Source of the DNA: Lunularia cruciata
Lineage: Eukaryota > Streptophyta > Marchantiopsida > Lunulariales > Lunulariaceae
Reading direction: 5' to 3'
Assembly: GCA_948567375.1 (NCBI GenBank)
Contig: OX419757.1
Coordinates: 62,062,001-62,126,000, forward strand
Length of the DNA stretch: 64,000 bases
The notes beneath the pieces are model-generated. The model was not told the origin of the DNA and did not search any database. It worked only from the letters and a program-made list of their open reading frames with translations. The position numbers and the translations under genes were made by a program. Numbering within the stretch: the first letter of the stretch is position 1; each line of letters starts with the position of its first letter. This document shows, in pieces, positions 1 to 10,362 of the stretch.

Positions 1-330
1 GACAGATTGTTTGCACCAATTTTGACATGGGCAGAATTCAAGGATGCAATACTTGGTCAATTTCAAACTATAAATGCTACTCAAGCCGTACGAGATAAAT
101 TGGCGGGTTGAAGTAGATTGGCTTAGTAAGGAGTTATATCGTACAATTTCAGAACATCATCATGCAAATTCTAGATATACAAGAAGTTGAAGTTTGAGAT
201 TGATTTGTGCGGGGATTGAAGTCACAAACCAAATTGGAGATGACCATGCAGGAACCACAAAACATAGAAGAAGCCATGCAATTGGCTGAGCACTTTGATT
301 CCTTGGTTGTGAAAACTTGGTCTTGACCTC
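1..330 (+). pseudogene. Gypsy-A gag remnant
   Basis: The first codons read TWAEFKDAILGQFQ, a typical Ty3/gypsy gag capsid motif (W-x-x-F-x-x-x-F). Stops break the frame after about 35 codons and the remainder is only faintly gag-like. A small 66-codon frame at 391-591 lies between gag and protease and may be the decayed nucleocapsid part; no zinc knuckle is visible. Confidence 0.7.
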
Positions 331-607
331 AACTTACATAAAGCTTACCAATACACTACGCGCTAGTGGAAGAATTGGCACCAATGGAGATTGATGCTAT
401 CCAACGGAGACCACTTGGTACAACGGATAGAGAAAGATTGTGACAAAATGGAGATTGTTTTAATTGTCACCAAGTTGGACATCGCATTGCTGAATGTCCA
501 CTTAGGAATGGGTGACCTCAACAAGTCGCCCAGATGGAATTTGTGGAACAAAATGATCAAGGAAACAAGGAATCCCATTAGGAGATTTTGAGCCGCCTAC
601 TAGGAGT

Positions 608-975
608 TTGATTAGTTACAATGGGATTGAAGGCTCAACCTATGCAAGTTTGCTTCACTTGCAAGGTATGATATCTAATCGAGGTTGTAGGATTTTGGTT
701 GATTCTGGAAGTTCAAAGAATTGCATGTCTATGCAAGTAAAAAAAGAATTGGATATTCCTATCAAGCCAGTTATTGGAAGTAGATTGATGATGGCAGATG
801 GTAGAAAGTGTTCTGCATTCCGTATCTCACATCTTGTTACTTTTAAGATTGGGAAAGAGTATTTGGAGTGTATAAGGTTTGTAGTGGCACCTCTACACTA
901 TGATTTCATTCCATGACTACCTTGGCTTGAACATCATAAGGCTCAATTTGATTGGACTCGATGACAAATTCAAGT
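608..975 (+). pseudogene. Gypsy-A retropepsin-like aspartic protease
   Basis: The frame shows ILVDSGSSKNCMS, the D-S-G catalytic motif of LTR-retrotransposon proteases. Downstream is FVVAPLHYDFIP followed by a stop and LPWLEHHKAQFDW, which matches the conserved flap and second-half motif (D-x-I-L-G-x-x-W-L). The stop near 916 sits where the family has a residue between P and L. It normally cleaves the Gag-Pol polyprotein in the virus-like particle; here it is broken. Confidence 0.85.
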
Positions 976-1051
976 ACAACACCAAGGTAAGAATTTTTGA
1001 TTAGGTTGTCTGGCACCTCCGAGTAAGACACCTAAGAATAGTTACTCCCAA

Positions 1052-1231
1052 GATGGGAATTTTGTTGAGAAGGTAGCCATAGAACATGCCTTGAAGAGAG
1101 AGGAGCTCCAAGATGGGAAGTTTCCAAGGAAGGCAACCATGGAGCAAGCTTTGAAGAGAGATGAGTCCCTAGATGGGAAGTCTCTTAGTGAAGCAACCAT
1201 AGAGCAAGCTTTGGAGGAAGACAAGTCTATT
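1052..1231 (+). repeat. Three tandem 60-bp units (20-residue protein repeat) in Gypsy-A linker
   Basis: The anchor GATGGGAA recurs at 1052, 1112 and 1172, giving an exact 60 bp period. In the open frame each unit encodes 20 residues beginning D-G and ending in a charged stretch around A-x-E-x-A-L-K-R. The array lies between protease and RT, where chromoviruses normally have only a short linker. Confidence 0.85.
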
Positions 1232-1392
1232 TTTGTGGTGTGGATCAAGCCAATTGCACAAGGACAATGTAAGGACAGGTGAGAGCATCATCAAGCAATG
1301 GTTGATCAGATAGTTTACGAGTTTGTGGACGTGTTTCCGGATGAGCTGCTGAATCGATTACCCTCCAATTGTGGTATGCCCTTCAAGATTGA

Positions 1393-2080
1393 GTTATTGC
1401 TAATGAGTACTCCAGTGAGTAGATCAATCTATTGGCTCTCACCAAAGGAGTTGGAGGAGTTGTGAATAACACTTATGGAGTTGTTGGAGAAGGACTTCAT
1501 ACAACATAGTACCTCTCCTTGGGAGCACTGGTACTATTCATTTCAAAGAAGGATGGAGGACTTTGTTTTTGTATTGATTATTGTGGGCTCAATAAGCAAA
1601 CAATGAAGAATGCATATCCCTTGCCTCGGATTGATGACTTGCTTGATCAATTGAGTGAAGCACAATACTTTTCCAAGCTGGATCTTTGTAGCGGCTATTG
1701 GCAAATTCTCATTGATAGGGAGGATGTGCAAAAGATGGCCTTTGGCAACAAGGTATGAGCATTTTGAGTGGAGAGTTCTACCTTTCGGGCTCATTAATGC
1801 TCCGGTAGTCTTCATGGATCAAATACATTAGGTGTTGGATGGACTATTGAATCGGTACGTGATGGTTTTCTTGGATGATATCATAATCTATAGCAAGACA
1901 GAGGCAGAATACGTGAATCACATGCGAGAATTCCTAAGACGACTACAACAATGGAAATTTTACTGCAAGAAGTCAAAGTGTACCTTTTGGCAAAAGGAAG
2001 TTACCTTTTTAGAGCACAAGATCTCATCGGAGGGGATCAAGATGGAAGAGGAGAAATCAAGGCCATTACTGATTGGCCTA
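1393..2080 (+). pseudogene. Gypsy-A reverse transcriptase
   Basis: RT motifs appear in order across at least two frames: [17 protein letters not shown], then [11 protein letters not shown], then [13 protein letters not shown] (motif A with the catalytic Asp), then after a frameshift near 1755 LPFGLINAP (motif B), and VFLDDIIIYSKT (motif C, two catalytic Asp). A stop falls at about 1463 and another before the motif-C frame. This copies genomic RNA to cDNA in functional relatives; this copy cannot. Confidence 0.93.
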
Positions 2081-2289
2081 CTCCAAAGGATGCTATAGAA
2101 ATATGAGCATTCAATGGACTGGCCAATTTTTACCAACGGTTCATCCATTATTATGCTCATGTGGCTGCACCATTGACTAACCTCTTCGGGAAGGACTCGA
2201 GCTTCAAGTGGACCACCAAGCATGAAGAAGCATCCCAGAAGTTGAAACATATGGTGCCCTCAAGGCCCATTCCTCCACCGGTATTATGA

Positions 2290-2670
2290 TCCTCAACTAC
2301 CCTGTGTGGTTGATTTTGATGCTTCTAACTTTGCAATTGGAGCCGTGTTGCAACAAGAATTCCCAGATGGACTACATCCCATTGTCTTTGTGTCTCACCG
2401 ACTCAGTACAACGAAAAGAAACTACTCTACTCAAGATCAAGAACAACTTGCAATGGTATATGCCACCAAGGTATGGAGGCATTACCTCTTGGGGAAACAA
2501 GTGATCATGCGAACTGATCACAAACCATTGTTGTAGACCTTACACTTGGAATACATGAAGAGTTGACATCATCAATGGGAGGAACAACTCCAATTGTTTG
2601 ACTTCAAACTTGAGTACAAACCAGGTCGGTTCCACATCATCCTTGATGCTTTATCATGACGACTTGATTT
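2290..2670 (+). pseudogene. Gypsy-A RNase H and connection region
   Basis: The frame reads VDFDASNFAIGAVLQQ, the D-A-S motif of gypsy RNase H, then RNYSTQDQEQLAMV with the catalytic-site Glu region, and MRTDHKPLL (T-D-H-x-x-L). A stop follows at 2535. The region just before (2080-2290) holds the RT connection domain with stops. RNase H removes the RNA template after first-strand synthesis. Confidence 0.9.
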
Positions 2671-2773
2671 GAAGTCTCTTCCTCTCATCAAAGTGGCAAT
2701 TATGATAGTGTCAATTGACTCCAAGGTCCAAAACAAGTTTTAGTCAGCTTTACAACAAGATCCCTTCTTTCAA

Positions 2774-3928
2774 ATGGTACATGGTCGCCTAACAACATGT
2801 GACAAGGAGTACAACGCCTTCTCCATCAAGGAGGGCTTTCTATTCCATGAGGATCGGATCTATGTTCCAACCAAATGTGATCTTCGACTTGTGCGCCTTC
2901 AAGAAGCCCATGATTTACCCATAGCTGATCACATGGGTGTGGACAAGACCTTGGGTACCCTCCAATGCCGATGGTGGTGGCCCAACATGACACGAGATGT
3001 TCAAGAATTTGTCTGATCATGTGAGAGTTGCCAATGCAACAAGGCCAACAACCAAAAGCCGAGTGGATTCCTTCAACCACTCGCCATTCCATCCGCTTGA
3101 TGGGAGCATGTGAGCTTGGATCTCATCACATCCTTGCCCAAGACAAAGCAAGGACACACAACAATCGTGGTATTTGTGGATAAATTTAGTAAGCAAGTCC
3201 ACTTGGCACCAACCTGTGATATCCTAGATGCTCCAACCTTAGCACAAATCTATTTCGACAATGTTTTCAAGCATCATGGGATGCCACATGTACTCATCTC
3301 CAACCGCAATCCTTGATTTATCATGAAGTTTTGGCAAGCACTCTTCTAGATACTTGGCACCAAGCTTGCTTTATCCATGGCCTATCATCCTCAAACTAAT
3401 GGACAAACCAAACATGCAAATCATACATTGGAGGATATGTTGCATGCCTTTGTCAATGTCCACCATACCAATTGGGATGAATGTCTTGCAGTGACAGAAT
3501 TTGCCTACAACAATTCCAAACAAGCAAGCATTAGATTTTCTCCTTTCTTTCTGAATTTTGGCCAAGATCCACTTGTTCCAGATTCTCTTCTTGCTCCCTC
3601 TCCATCTCAAGTTCCTCATACTTCAACATTCTTGACCACTATATCCCGATCTCTCCAACAAGCCAAATCTCACCTCCTCGTTGCTCAGAATTGTCAAAAA
3701 CAATATGCGGACCACCATCATTGTGATCTCACCTTTGAAGTCAATGATAAAGTCATGCTATACTCTAGTAACCTTCCTCTCCCACTTGATACACAAGTTC
3801 TTAAACTTGCCCCTAATTGGATAGGACCCTTTGATGTCACCCAAATTGTCTTTCCTTTTGCTTATCGACTTGCCTTGCCTTGTCTTGTCATATGCGTATC
3901 GATCATGTCTTTTATATTTCCAAGTTGA
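2774..3928 (+). pseudogene. Gypsy-A integrase (zinc finger, catalytic core, C-terminal domain)
   Basis: The HHCC zinc-binding region ends in SCESCQCNK around 3020-3050. The core begins near 3100 with VSLDLITSLPKTKQG and includes VVFVDKFSKQVHLAP (D). After a TGA at 3314 and another stop near 3350 comes MAYHPQTNGQTKHANHTL, where the catalytic Glu of the D,D-35-E triad is replaced by Lys (T-K-H in place of V-E-R/H). The C-terminal part has LKLAPNWIGPFDV, the GPF module. TGA stops at 3014, 3098 and 3314 fall where Arg is usual. Confidence 0.92.
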
Positions 3929-3984
3929 AACCCTTTGTTCCTAACCCCTCTTCCTTTTCCTCTTGAGTCCAACCTCCCCCTCCT

Positions 3985-4140
3985 CCTATCCTTATCAATG
4001 ATCATGAGGAGTACAAAATAGATTGTATCCTTGGGCATCACCATATTCAACGAGACCGTCAACAACATATAGAGTACAAGGTCCTTTGGAAAGGGTATCC
4101 CCTTCATGATGCCACATGGGAACCTCTTTCTCACCTCTAG
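3985..4140 (+). pseudogene. Gypsy-A chromodomain
   Basis: A frame shifted from the integrase reads YKVLWKGYPLHDATWEP, the signature of the C-terminal chromodomain of chromoviruses (aromatic cage residues Y, W and W). In relatives this domain steers integration toward marked heterochromatin. A TAG at 4138 ends the readable part. Confidence 0.92.
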
Positions 4141-4215
4141 AATGCACAAACAGCCATCTAGGAGTTCGAAGCTTCACTGGCAACGAGGACGTCACCAACT
4201 AGTGGTGGAGGAATA

Positions 4216-4568
4216 TGTAATAGTATGTACTTAAACGACAAGTTAATAGGGCTAATGAAGTAGCAAATAAGACAAATTAATCTAGAATATTCTAGAAGTA
4301 TCTAAGAAGCTTCTTGGGAAGCTTCCCGGCTAGCTTAGCTTGCACGCCAAATAGGCAACTTCTAGAAAGAACCTTCTTGAAAAGCTACCTGGTTAACTTG
4401 GCTTGCACTCTAAAACAACGGCTCGAGGAAGCTTCTTGAGAAGCTTGTATGCTACCTATAAATACCAAAGCCGAAGCTCATGCTAGGCATTTGGAGTTTT
4501 CACTCATTCAAGTGTCCCAATGTGAGCTTCCATTCTCCTATTTCTCTCCTCGGTCTTGGTCTTTTACA
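4216..4568 (+). repeat. Gypsy-A 3' LTR (about 353 bp)
   Basis: The LTR follows the purine-rich tract AGTGGTGGAGGAATA (4201-4215). It starts TGTAATAG and ends CTTTTACA, giving a 5 bp terminal inverted repeat TGTAA/TTACA. A TATA box (TATAAATA, 4457-4464) lies about 105 bp from the right end. Bases 4569 onward match the LINE at 8961 onward, so ACAAT at 4569-4573 is the predicted TSD. The end could be placed 3 bp further right. Confidence 0.85.
4457..4464 (+). promoter_or_regulatory. TATA box of Gypsy-A LTR
   Basis: TATAAATA sits in the right third of the LTR, the usual place for the U3 promoter of a short plant LTR. Confidence 0.7.
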
Positions 4569-5870
4569 ACAATGCTTGTGCAAAAAGTGGCCTATCAAGA
4601 TATAAAAGCTACTCATGCTCATAATCTAAGACCTCTAATGGTACTCCCTCTCATGCCATAGGAGGTAGTGAGCGTAAGGAAGAGATAGTCTCATCCCTGG
4701 GACTAGCCATAGATAAAGAGCAAGCTGCTCTACTGAACTCTCCGGCTTGACCCAATGTCCTACACTGTCGTTATTGAGTGGACTTTGTGATATCATGTGA
4801 TAGAATCGGTCTCCTAAAACATGTAGCTCTGACCGACTCCTCTAGTAGGGCAGCCCAATCTCTCTCTTGGAATTGACAAAATCTAGCATCCATCTCTCTA
4901 TGCCCTACACATTCCTCTCTAGCATAACGAAGGCACCATCGAGTGAGTAAGAGGAACAAGAACCATGCTAGCTAATCCAAATAATCAAGTGGTAGGTGAA
5001 AAGCCTATCTAGCTTCATCATGGAGTGTACAAGGTAGTCTATGTTATAGACGTGGATATAAAAAAATAATCTCCAATAACCCAAAATACAATTTGCTTGA
5101 GATGGTAACCATTCCCATGACTCAATCTATATTCTTGGGACTATCAACAAAATAATAGAGGAAGCATGCGTAATCCTAAATGTCACCATTATTGATGTGA
5201 TTGCTCGTCTCACATAAGTATCCCAAGTGGTCCGATCATAATCTTTGTATATATTTCTCACATAGATCTTTACCCATTGCTAGGTAAAACATCAATGATA
5301 CATCGATGGTTCATCGAGCCTGGTGCATCCCAAACCACTCTAGATAACCTCACATGGAAAATGTATCCATGGTTAGAATAAAAACAAGAATAATGATAAT
5401 AATACATAATACTTTTTTCCATATCTCTCCGTACCTATAAAACTATAATCTTTTGTATTTCAATTCATATACAATAATATAATCTATTCAAGTTCTAAAA
5501 ATATAATTCTTATAATTTTCAATTTTCATTTCAAATATTTTTAAATTAAATTCCTCTGAAACTCAATAAAAAAATGAAAATATTTGATCCATCATTATCA
5601 ATGTGAAATAATTATTTGAAAAAGAAATTTTAAATTTTTTCATAATTTTCTATTCAATTCTCTATATTTTTAATTAATAAAATCAAAATTAAAAATAATC
5701 AAAATCTCATTTTCACTCTCATTAATTTTCCATAATTTTTTTAATTAATAAACTTTTTTTAAAAATAATCAAAATCTCCTTTTCTCTCTCATCGATTCTC
5801 TATATATTTTAATCTATAAAACCAAATTTAAAAAATCTCCTTTCACTTTTGTAAAATATACATATGAATT
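4569..5870 (-). pseudogene. Old LINE copy, 5' half only (5' UTR to start of RT domain)
   Basis: This stretch is collinear with 8961 to about 10150 of the better LINE copy, on the same strand. Matching protein segments include RWCLRYAREECVGHREMDARF (4860-4950) against RWCLRYARGGRAGHREVAARF in the other copy. Many differences are CG to TG or CA. The AT-rich 5' UTR equivalent is 5380-5860. Non-LTR elements normally lose the 5' end, but here the 3' part is missing, because Gypsy-A interrupts it at 4568. The remaining LINE should lie left of Gypsy-A's 5' LTR. Confidence 0.88.
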
Positions 5871-5875
5871 CTCGG

Positions 5876-6609
5876 AAAAGGGAGACCGCGCAGGAAAAGT
5901 GAAGGATGTGCAGACCCAATCAAGCCGTACAAGGCGGACGCGTAGGAAAAGTGAAGGATGGGAAGACCCATCAAGCCTTCCAAGGGAAAGACAAAAAAGG
6001 AATGAATTCTCTAAACTGTAGAGTATCCTTGACCGGCTCTTCGCTTCTTCCCTATCACCGCTCAGAGGTACAGTGCGCAGAGGTACGGTGCCGAGGAGTC
6101 CGCGGGGGTACAGTGATCTCTGACGTGTAGCCGATGAACTAAACCGATGAACTGTGGAGCCGATCGGCTCCACGTAGGAGGAGGAATACACTTACGTGGA
6201 GCCGATCATCTAGTTCATCGGCTCCAAGTAAGAGTATTATTGCCTCCACGTAGGAGGAATACAGTGAGGTACAGTGCCAAGAAGTGCGCAGAGGTACAGT
6301 GTTCCTCTTACGTGTAGCCGATGAACTAAACCGATGAACCGATGAACCGTGGAGCCGATCGGCTCCACGTAGGAGGAGGAATACACCTACATGGAGCCGA
6401 TGAACTAGCTGCCGATACACTTACGTGGAGCCGTCTGACCTGATACACAGGCTGATTGTGAGAGGAAGTGAAGGAAGAAAAACGGAGGAGGGGAAACAGT
6501 GAGAAGAAACAGTGAGAAGAAGAGAAAAAAGGCGACCGCGTAGGAAAAATGAAGGATGGGAAGACCCCATCAAGCCGTACAAGGGAGAGACAAAAAAGGT
6601 AACATGGGG
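5876..6609 (-). repeat. Structured, internally repeated 3' region of the LINE
   Basis: This lies between the LINE stop codon and the 5' end of the older LINE copy. A roughly 55 bp unit containing GAAGGATGGGAAGACCC and CAAGCCGTACAAGG occurs three times (5885, 5938 and 6532). Between these is a 187 bp unit in two copies (anchor CGTGTAGCC at 6124 and 6311), each with the perfect palindrome GTGGAGCCGATCGGCTCCAC (6154-6173 and 6349-6368). R2-type LINEs use folded 3' UTR RNA for target-primed reverse transcription, so a structural role is plausible but inferred. Confidence 0.75.
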
Positions 6610-9600
6610 CTAAGCCCCAATAGAGTCTGTATGAGAAATCTGCCCTACCGCACCTAAGATATCCGAGCTATGCAAGTCGTACGGTCTACACACAACTGGA
6701 GCATCCGAAGAAACATCACCTAATGTGATTGCTCTCCTATGGATTGCACCAGCCACTGCCCTATGTAGAGCAATGGATACACGCTGTCTAAAGTAAGCTA
6801 CAAAGTATGAGAGTGAGAGTGGTACCCCCTGCCGCCTAACATGATAAGCCCTCGCGCACTCCCTGACAAATGTGTCAAATGCCGTGTCCATCGCTCCATA
6901 TAACTCCAAGGCTAGAGGAACAAAGAGGTGACCTCGCTGCATGCCCCTGTACTTGGAGACCTTGCGACCTGCTGCTGCACTCGCCGCCCATCCAGGGGGA
7001 TGGGTAATCACTCCCTCCGAAACTGTATCTCGCGTAGGGTCCGTCACCACGACATCCGCTACTGTCACCTGATCATCTCGGACCAAGTATAAGTCTGCCC
7101 TGACACGTGTCGTCTGCAACGCATACGAACGCTCCCTCCAAGCCAAGTATCCACTCTCTCGTGCCATAGCAAACACTATGTCTCTAATGGCATCATGGGT
7201 AGCTATCCTCTGTCCTCCAAAAGGACATCGTGTCATGTGGACCGCCGCTGCATCTAGTGTAGAACCACACTCACAAGTGAGTAGTGAAGATGCAGATGGG
7301 TGGACCAAACCTAGGCGAAACCTCATCGCTGTAGAGAAAGTAGCCGGTGCGAGTCGGAAAGCCCTAATGCATGGTCAAGCTAGGATCCACGAGCCTGCAC
7401 CCTTGCCGGAGCAAGAGCGTAGACGTGCTCTAGTAGCCTGAGGAATGGACGAGTCAACTAAGAGAGAATGTAGCGTATGCTCACACTGTCGCTCCATCAA
7501 GGAAGACTATAGACCTCTAGTCCAATCTGACAATAGTGAAGCAAACGGTGGAAAACCCTCTCGTGCTCGTGAAGATAGACTATCTCTCGTCTGCCGCAAT
7601 AACACCTGGAGAGAAAAGGATCCTCCCTCCACCTCTGTCACATAAGTCTCCAAAACCGGCCTATCAGCAACCACAAAACGAGATGCAAGTAGGGGTGCCG
7701 AGAGAGCCCAACTACCCAAAAACGCTATAGGTGCCATCTCCTCCATAGAAAGCAAGCCAACCCCACCACATGAGATCGGTAGAGCCGTCTGTCTACGTGC
7801 CAAATCCCCTGTCACACACTCAAAAGTCCCTGGTCCAATAATATCACCAAAGACTCCCATAATCCTCCTATCAAATGCTCTCAGACGTGATAGGAAGGAC
7901 GATGAGGGGGGAACTATACGGATGAGGTAGGATGGTCGACGAGCAATACTGGAAGAGAGTATACCAAATGCCACCTGCGGATCTCCTAGTAATGGAAGGT
8001 CATCCACATGGAGAACATCCTCTGCAAGAGCAGCGTCCAAGAAGCGTGTGACAAAATCCTCCGATCCTACTGGCACTCCAAGAACACGAAGTCCCTCTGT
8101 GGATGTGATACACCCCTCTGGAAGCTCAAGGTGGGGAGGGATACCTAAAGGGGACCATGCCCTACACTTTGACACCTTGACTCTCAAGCCTAGTAGATGT
8201 AGCTCGGTAGTCAAGTAGTCAAAGGCCTGCCTAATCTGATCTACAGGGCCTACGATGTGTGTATCATCTGCCAAGGATGGAAATACACAACCTGGCATGG
8301 CCAATGTAGTAGACAGGAGAGCTCTAAAGTGAGCCATGGCAAATAAGGGCCCCCCCAAAGGATCTCCCTGACGTGTACCAACAGCTGACTCCAAGACGGT
8401 GACTCCCTCCTGTGAACCACCATGCTGGTAGTAAAGGGAAGCAGGAGAGCCATAAAAAGACCGCACAAAAGGAATGAGACTCGCCAAGGATCCACTAGCC
8501 TCCCTAAGCTCTCTAAAGATGGATGCACGTGAGACGCTATTAAAAGCGTTCTCAACGTCCACCTGTAGGACGACCCACTCCGGATGGATATCTAGGAGTG
8601 CTCTAATGCCTAGAGATATAGCCTCACATCCTCCAGGTGTAGCTACTCCAAACTGATGTGGACTAAGGTGCTGTCGAAAGTGAGAACGATGCTGAAGGAC
8701 AATGGTACGACTGACCAAATGCAAAAAGATCTCTCCAATAGCGATCGGTCTAATGCCTCCCGTGTCCTTCTCGATCGCGAGAAGTCGACTAGCACCTAAG
8801 ACCCGACTAACAAACATAGGAATATCTCCTCTCGCTACTGCTGCAGCCACCTGAAACAACTCGGTAAAACCACTAGAAGGATCATCTGCCTGGAAGCAAT
8901 CTCTAAGGTGCTCATAAACCATCCCTGACAAGCCTCCTGAGGAAAGGCGAGGGGCAGTGCACAATGCTTGTGCAAATAGCGACCTATCAAGACATAAAGG
9001 CTGCTCAGGCTGATAATCTAAGACCTCTAGTGGTAGTCCCTCTACTGCTATAGGATGCAATGAGCGTAGGGAAGAGATGGTCTCATCAGTAGGACTCGCT
9101 ATAGACAGAGGGTGTAGCGCTCGTGCTGCTCTACTAAACTCTCTCGCCTGACCCAATGTCCTACATCGTCGTAGTCGAGTGGAATCTATGGTATCCTGTG
9201 GCGATGTCTGTCTCCTAAATCGTGTAGCCCTAACAGACTCCTCCTGAAGGGCTGCCCAATCCCCCGCTCGGAATCGATGAAATCTAGCCGCCACCTCTCT
9301 ATGCCCCGCACGTCCCCCTCTAGCATAACGAAGACACCATCGAGGGAGTAGGAGGAATAGGAACCACGCTAACTCGTCCAAGGGATCACATGCCAAACGA
9401 TCCAGTGGTAGGCGAAAAGCCTGTCTAGCCTCATCATGGAGTGTGCGGGGTAGCCTATGGAATAGACGTGGACATGGAAAACTAGTCTCAAATAACCCCA
9501 AAATGCAACCCGCCTGAGAAGCTAACCACTCCCACGACTCGATCGGTATCCCTGGAACGATCAACGAAGGTATAGAAGAAGCGTGCGTAATCCCGAGTGT

Positions 9601-9777
9601 CACTGCTGTCGATGTGGTCGCTTGTCTCACGTGGACATCCCAAGTGGTCCAATCATAGTCCTTGTGCATCCTTCCCACATGGGTCTTTACCCCTTGCGAG
9701 GTAAAGCGTCGGTGACACACCGGGCATGGTGTATCCCGACCCGCTCTAGGCGACCCCACATGGGAAGGTGTAGCCAT
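6610..9777 (-). pseudogene. RLE-type LINE polyprotein (zinc finger, RT, Cys/His motif, restriction-like endonuclease), two stops
   Basis: From Met at 9777 the frame runs about 1,056 codons to a TAG at 6612-6610, interrupted only by TAG at 7509-7507 and TGA at 7377-7375, with no frameshift. Residues C18, C21, H33 and H38 form a C2H2 finger. RT motifs follow: RPIAIGE, DVENAFNS (8534-8560), GTRQGDPLGGPL, LADDTHI (8261-8280) and a thumb with LPISCGGVGLLS. Beyond the stops come CECGSTLDAAAVHMTRC (Cys/His) and a PD-(D/E)XK-like endonuclease: RADLYLV, VADVVVTDPT, then RKVSKY. An upstream Met at 9849 is possible, but the 9777 start places the finger 18 residues in. This is R2/NeSL-like, not the L1/APE type usual in plants. 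It nicks target DNA and copies its own RNA in place. Confidence 0.92.
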
Positions 9778-10219
9778 GGCTAGCACAAGAATAATGATAG
9801 TAACACATGATACTCTTCTCCATATTTCCCCATATCTGCAAAACCACAACCCCTCACATCACAACTCACATAAGAAAACAATCTCTCTCACAACCCTAAA
9901 ATCTATAAATTTTCATAACTTTCAATTTCCGTCTCCAAAATTTTCAAATTAAATTCCTATGGAACTTAATCATGAAAACCCAGAGATTAGAAATGAAAAT
10001 TCACAACCCATCACTCTCAATGTATAATAATCACTCTAAACCCTAAAAAAAACTAAAAAACTTCATAACTTTCTACTCCATTCTCCATAGTCTTCAATCT
10101 AGGTGCCAATGGAACCGGAATTGAAAAACGAAGAGAATAATATATTCACTCGAAGACTACATGCTAGAGAGCACTCAGATTTTATCAAAATCGTCTCACA
10201 TCTCTCACTCTCCTCTCTC
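9778..10219 (-). other. LINE 5' UTR
   Basis: No gene is visible. The sequence is alignable with 5380-5860 of the older copy (for example the shared TTTTCAAATTAAATTCCT and the CCATATTTCCCC/CCATATCTCTCC region), which supports a transcribed LINE leader of several hundred bases. Confidence 0.7.
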
Positions 10220-10362
10220 GTCTCCACACTCTCCCCGCAGCTCCTCCCGCAGCTCCTCCCGTCTCCACACTCTCCCCGCAGCTCCTCCCGCAGCTCCTCC
10301 CCTCCCGCAGCTCCTCCCGTCTCCACACTCTCCCCGCAGCTCCTCCCGCAGCTCCTCCCGCA
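10220..10362. repeat. GC-rich minisatellite, 41-bp unit
   Basis: A 41 bp unit beginning GTCTCCACACTCTCCCC and continuing with two CGCAGCTCCTCC blocks occurs at 10220, 10261 and 10319, with an extra 17 bp partial unit at 10302-10318. It is at the distal end of the LINE 5' UTR and absent from the older copy, so it may be a recent expansion or belong to the target DNA. Confidence 0.85.

Larger units (their letters stand above)
1..4568 (+). mobile_element. Gypsy-A: decayed Ty3/gypsy chromovirus, 5' end outside window
   Basis: Reading rightward, broken frames give gag, aspartic protease, RT, RNase H, integrase and chromodomain, followed by a purine-rich tract and a 3' LTR. This is the standard chromovirus order. 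The window opens inside gag, so the 5' LTR and primer-binding site are missing. Stops are frequent and several are TGA where the family has Arg, as expected from CpG decay. The right end abuts LINE sequence that is collinear with 8961 onward, so this element appears to have landed inside an older LINE copy. It cannot be autonomous. Confidence 0.93.

Noticed and set aside
5420-5860. AT-rich stretch as a matrix-attachment or origin region
   Set aside because: It aligns with the LINE 5' UTR at 9785-10150 and is simply its AT-drifted version.
6124-6420. CRISPR-like array
   Set aside because: Only two long units, spaced as a tandem duplication and inside a eukaryotic LINE tail.
7507-9849. Treating the LINE as two genes (RT and endonuclease)
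   Set aside because: The 7509 and 7377 stops are in the same frame as both parts, so it is one polyprotein with two nonsense changes.
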